Source: Elusimicrobia bacterium RIFCSPLOWO2_12_FULL_59_9
GTDB lineage: Bacteria > Elusimicrobiota > Elusimicrobia > O2-12-FULL-59-9
Length of the DNA stretch: 7,188 nt
Assembly: GCA_001800185.1 (NCBI GenBank)
Contig: MGUX01000045.1
Span: 1-7,188 of the forward strand
Direction: 5' to 3'
Shown piece after piece: positions 7,117 through 7,188 of this stretch. The translations under genes were made by a program, and so were the position numbers. Under the pieces are notes generated by a model. It was not told where the DNA came from and did no database searches. It saw nothing but the letters and a program-made list of their open reading frames with translations. Numbering within the stretch: the stretch's first letter is position 1; the number at the start of each line of letters is the position of its first letter.

Positions 7117-7163
7117 AGCATTTGGGGTCAAAAGTCGGCACTACATTTTTGGCACCAAATGCT
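7117..7163. repeat. 9-bp inverted repeat at the DUF1016 breakpoint
   Basis: AGCATTTGG (7117-7125) pairs with CCAAATGCT (7155-7163), with 29 bases between. The sequence after 7093 no longer resembles DUF1016 and is more AT-rich, so this may be the edge of an insertion that truncated the gene. No transposase is visible before the window ends. Confidence 0.35.
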
Positions 7164-7188
7164 CGGGAATACGCATCCGCCTTGGTAA

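Overview
The window looks like bacterial chromosome from a GC-rich organism, with tightly packed genes, ATGA stop/start overlaps, clear Shine-Dalgarno sites and sigma70-type promoters. TGA ends two intact genes (the DUF1858 gene and the peroxiredoxin), so the standard bacterial code applies. I cannot name the lineage from sequence alone. Nothing resembling a tRNA, rRNA or CRISPR array was seen.

Left part (1-2257, + strand): a fatty-acid or aromatic-acid CoA degradation operon. It holds a 3-hydroxyacyl-CoA dehydrogenase cut by the window edge, a 78-residue DUF1858 protein with a CxxC motif, and a thiolase of the PcaF/PaaJ/AtoB type. The first pair overlaps by 23 bases and the second pair by 4 bases, so the three are probably co-transcribed. 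The dehydrogenase and thiolase would perform the last two steps of a beta-oxidation cycle.

Middle (2258-3170): a hairpin-rich intergenic stretch, then a bidirectional terminator, then a typical 2-Cys peroxiredoxin on the - strand with a near-consensus promoter. This is ordinary housekeeping content.

Right part (about 3199-7188): accessory DNA. Two elements of 200 and 229 bases share an identical 41-base left edge, a similar right edge and 10-base terminal inverted repeats, but have unrelated hairpin-rich interiors. They lie in the same orientation on both sides of a 1.2 kb module. The module holds a core fragment of a DUF1016 (YhcG-like) nuclease gene that overlaps two long perfect palindromes, and an intact NYN-domain RNase gene with its own promoter and a hairpin-bearing leader. 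Right of the second element is a type I restriction-modification methylase gene (hsdM) broken by two in-frame stop codons. A second DUF1016 gene overlaps its end by ATGA and is cut after about 44 residues. The region reads as a decaying defence or mobile island: its only intact gene is the NYN nuclease, and the paired elements are its most unusual part.
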